From positions 1,302,001 to 1,366,000 of the forward strand of contig NZ_JAQZZL010000002.1 in assembly GCF_028745505.1 (NCBI RefSeq): DNA of 64,000 nt, written 5' to 3'. A program made the translations under genes and the position numbers. How positions within the stretch are numbered: the first letter of the stretch is position 1; every line of letters begins with the position of its first letter. The DNA is from Lentisphaera marina. GTDB lineage: Bacteria > Verrucomicrobiota > Lentisphaeria > Lentisphaerales > Lentisphaeraceae. This document shows, one piece after another, positions 61,915-64,000 of the stretch. Under the pieces are notes generated by a model. It worked only from the letters and a program-made list of their open reading frames with translations. It ran no database searches and was not told where the DNA came from.

Positions 61915-62598
61915 ATGAAACACAAGAATTTCACCTTGATTGAACTGCTAGTTGTCATTGCTATCATTGGAGTACTCGCCTCTTTGATTCTACCTACTTT
62001 AGGAAAAGCCAGAAACCAAAGTAGAGAAGCACTTTCTAAAAACAACCTTAAACAAATATACTTAGGTTTAATGATTTATGCTGATGACAATGATAATTTC
62101 ATACCCGAACCAACTAATACGGGAGGCTGGCCAAACGAACTTTTTTGGAGCTCTAAAAGTTACGAAGCAATGACAGGTATAACATTTGATAGAAGTAGCT
62201 GGCCAAATGCCAAACAGCAAATGTGGGATTCATCTTATGTGGACGTAATGTACTGCCCCATTCAACGGGCCAATAAAGGTCCATTAGAATTTGATGATAT
62301 TCACCAAGCAGGAAGAAGTGATTATGGTCTAAATAAATATTTCTACGATACGTATACTCTAACAGAAGCACAGACATCTGGTAAAATAGAACCCATGATA
62401 AGTCCTATCAATCACTATACTAATCCCTTCATCCATAGATCCACTCTAGATGAAACAAACAATACAAATATTAATTATGACTATGGAAATGGTGCGCGAA
62501 CTATAGCTTTATTTATCAATGGCAACGTAGGTACTATGAGCGTTACCTACGGAGCAAGTATTGATTCTTATATTTTCGATAGAAATGATTTCGAGTAA
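61915..62598 (+). CDS. Prepilin-type N-terminal methylation domain secreted protein
   Basis: A 227-residue protein beginning [33 protein letters not shown], the classic prepilin peptidase site with Glu5 of the mature protein, and a hydrophobic helix. The rest resembles the pseudopilin-like secreted proteins numerous in PVC genomes ([46 protein letters not shown]). These may be carried by a type II secretion/pilus system to the cell surface. The ATG at 61915 is chosen over a TTG three codons upstream. It starts 72 bases after the kinase stop. Confidence 0.85.
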   Translation: MKHKNFTLIELLVVIAIIGVLASLILPTLGKARNQSREALSKNNLKQIYLGLMIYADDNDNFIPEPTNTGGWPNELFWSSKSYEAMTGITFDRSSWPNAKQQMWDSSYVDVMYCPIQRANKGPLEFDDIHQAGRSDYGLNKYFYDTYTLTEAQTSGKIEPMISPINHYTNPFIHRSTLDETNNTNINYDYGNGARTIALFINGNVGTMSVTYGASIDSYIFDRNDFE

Positions 62599-62678
62599 TT
62601 AAAATATCATCGTCTCTTAGATCGATATATGAGCCAATTGATCATTAAAAATCACGCTAGTGAAAAACCCAAGCAAAA

Positions 62679-63719
62679 TTAAGGAGTAGTGGATTCCCCT
62701 TTATGGAGGCGAACATTCGATGCTTCGAATAAAAGGTTACCGTTCCAGTCACTTTTAGAATCCAGAAGCCACTCAATACAAATTTTTAAGTAAGGCTTCA
62801 TATCCGGACGCTCCAGTGAGCTTATTGATGGGCAGTGCAATTCCGCTTGAAGCTCGCCATCTGCCACACAAACTGCGACATCCTTTCCAACTTCTATACC
62901 ATGGTCTCGCAAAGCTCTACAGGCACCGATAGCAGCTGGCATTGTTAGGCAAAACAAAGCAGAACTTTTAAATTCGCCATCTTTTATCAATTTGGAAATA
63001 AAATCACGACTGGCGACGCCCTCATGAGCCTCTGTACCATTAATATCGATTAAATCACCCTTGACACCATGCATTTTTTTCCAGAACTCCCAATGATCAA
63101 TTCTCCGACTAATCGTAGAATTATGTGCCTGAACATTAAAGCAGTCAACTTTTTGATGACCTGCGGTCAAGAGACTATCGAGAAGTTGAGATATAAAAAT
63201 ATTGGAGAAAATATTAAGAGAAGGAAAACCCAGGTTAGACATATCGTAACCTAAAACAACTAAGCGCGTCTTGGCCTTTTTGAGTTTTTTAACGATCCAT
63301 GCGGGTACATTATCGGAACGAGGAATAAAAAATAGACCATCAAAGCCCTCTAAAGCACTGTGAAAAACAATATCATCCCAACTGGAGTAAAACACTGGAC
63401 AAATATTGATAGAAAGTTCCTGTGCAGCTTCTCTCAAATCTTTAAGCCAAAGAGCGACATCACTTGAACTTACACTTGGTGCTAAGAAGCAAATTTGTTT
63501 GTTTTTTACAATCAGTTTTTCATTGAATTCTAGGCGCCCAGTTGACTTCCTATTTAAATAGCCTTCTTCCACCAACTTCGTCAAGGCACGACGAGCCGTC
63601 ATTCGAGCCACACCCAATTCATCGGCCAAATCGCGCTCAGAAGGGATCCCACTCATGGCGTAATAACCCTTTTCAAAACGCTTTTTAAGCATCTCTATGA
63701 TATCTTTATTTCGTAACAT
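62679..63719 (-). CDS. GntR/LacI-type transcriptional regulator
   Basis: A 346-residue regulator with an N-terminal GntR winged helix (about 1-70: MLKKRFEKGYYAMSGIPSERDLADELGVARMTARRALTKLVEEGYLNRKSTGRLEF) and a C-terminal PBP-like ligand domain (ICFLAPSVSSSDVALWLKDLREAAQEL, GLFFIPRS, DHGIEVGKDVAVCVADGE, SLERPDMKPYLKICIEWLLDS). It has the general design of sugar-responsive regulators. No clear target gene is beside it; it is convergent with the prepilin-type gene. Confidence 0.85.
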   Translation of the reverse strand: MLRNKDIIEMLKKRFEKGYYAMSGIPSERDLADELGVARMTARRALTKLVEEGYLNRKSTGRLEFNEKLIVKNKQICFLAPSVSSSDVALWLKDLREAAQELSINICPVFYSSWDDIVFHSALEGFDGLFFIPRSDNVPAWIVKKLKKAKTRLVVLGYDMSNLGFPSLNIFSNIFISQLLDSLLTAGHQKVDCFNVQAHNSTISRRIDHWEFWKKMHGVKGDLIDINGTEAHEGVASRDFISKLIKDGEFKSSALFCLTMPAAIGACRALRDHGIEVGKDVAVCVADGELQAELHCPSISSLERPDMKPYLKICIEWLLDSKSDWNGNLLFEASNVRLHKGESTTP

Positions 63720-63850
63720 TCTAATCTCCTAGATAATCCATTTAGTATACCACTGACAAAGCTCACTTACACGAACTAAGTAGACCAATTTTAACGAAAA
63801 TACCTTTTTTGGTCTTATTTAATAAGTGAGATTTATAAAAATTAAACTTT

Positions 63851-64000
63851 TCAATGAACTTTCTCTGAAGCTTTCTCTTTGATACTCGAAGTCATTTTTG
63901 ATCTTAGTTCTGAATTTAAGAGATCTTTTCTTAATTGATGATAAAGGTCCATGGCTTCCTTCTCACCGTTCATTTGCGCATGATCAATCAAAGTCAACCA
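63851..64000 (-). CDS. C-terminal end of an unidentified protein (partial)
   Basis: The minus-strand frame is open from the window edge to TGA at 63851-63853 and gives 49 residues starting WLTLIDHAQMNGEKEAMDLYHQ. The segment is charged and helical, with a Lys/Ser-rich tail. WLTLIDHAQMNGEKEAMDLY resembles a helix-turn-helix repeat such as TPR, but it is too short to assign. Confidence 0.55.
   Translation of the reverse strand, partial: WLTLIDHAQMNGEKEAMDLYHQLRKDLLNSELRSKMTSSIKEKASEKVH

Overview
The window looks like chromosomal DNA of a marine Lentisphaerota bacterium (PVC superphylum, Lentisphaera-like). Several gene types characteristic of PVC genomes occur together: four secreted sulfatases, two DUF1080 proteins, a PVC-type cytochrome/dehydrogenase, a TM-anchored GH99-like protein, membrane kinase-like proteins paired with ECF sigma factors, and a prepilin-type secreted protein. 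No species is claimed. Base composition is moderately AT-rich and gene density is high, with many ATGA/GTGA/TAATG overlaps.

Region 1 (1-4640) is accessory DNA at the 3' side of a tRNA-Gly gene. Two host genes, one of them a PD-(D/E)XK nuclease-like protein, are each cut by an insertion sequence whose ends can be placed to the base: an IS1380-type element at 345-1999 (13-bp terminal repeats, ATGTA duplication, in-frame stop in its transposase) and an IS5/IS1182-type element at 2472-4056 (ATTT duplication). Removing each element restores a continuous reading frame. The two host frames meet at a 7-nt tandem repeat where loss of one unit would fuse them.

Region 2 (4641-31390) is mostly housekeeping: tRNA-Gly, acpS, a MurC-like ligase, purC, a LysM lipoprotein coupled to murD, proBA, tlyA, a c-di-AMP synthase with its YbbR partner, nitroreductase, tatD, folE with a QueD-like protein, a MATE pump, clpA/clpS, serS with an ECF sigma factor, and a ubiD-family gene. 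An unusual gene here joins a ferritin-like DUF455 domain to an ATP-grasp-like domain. A well-signalled 57-aa gene for a Cys/His-containing protein lies beside it.

Region 3 (31391-50750) is carbohydrate catabolism. It has a GPH symporter with a large extra loop, a periplasmic solute-binding lipoprotein, and a long minus-strand operon: DUF1080 lipoprotein, NRAMP-like transporter without the metal motif, 41-aa membrane peptide, sulfatase, Gfo/Idh oxidoreductase, TIM-barrel isomerase, PVC cytochrome and GntR regulator. This set fits oxidation-based (3-keto) glycoside breakdown of sulfated glycans. An AraC/XylR-type regulator is divergent to it. Next comes a hexuronate operon (uxaC, SDR reductase, gluconokinase, LarA-family epimerase) without UxuA or KdgK. 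It suggests the route glucuronate > fructuronate > mannonate > gluconate > 6-phosphogluconate. Matching direct repeats with 29-bp spacing upstream of the regulator and of uxaC suggest that one regulator serves both loci.

Region 4 (50750-64000) has two tandem sulfatases, a kinase-fold protein that has lost its catalytic residues, a sulfatase plus GH99-like pair, an ECF sigma/kinase operon, a prepilin-like protein, another GntR/LacI-type regulator, and the end of a partial gene.
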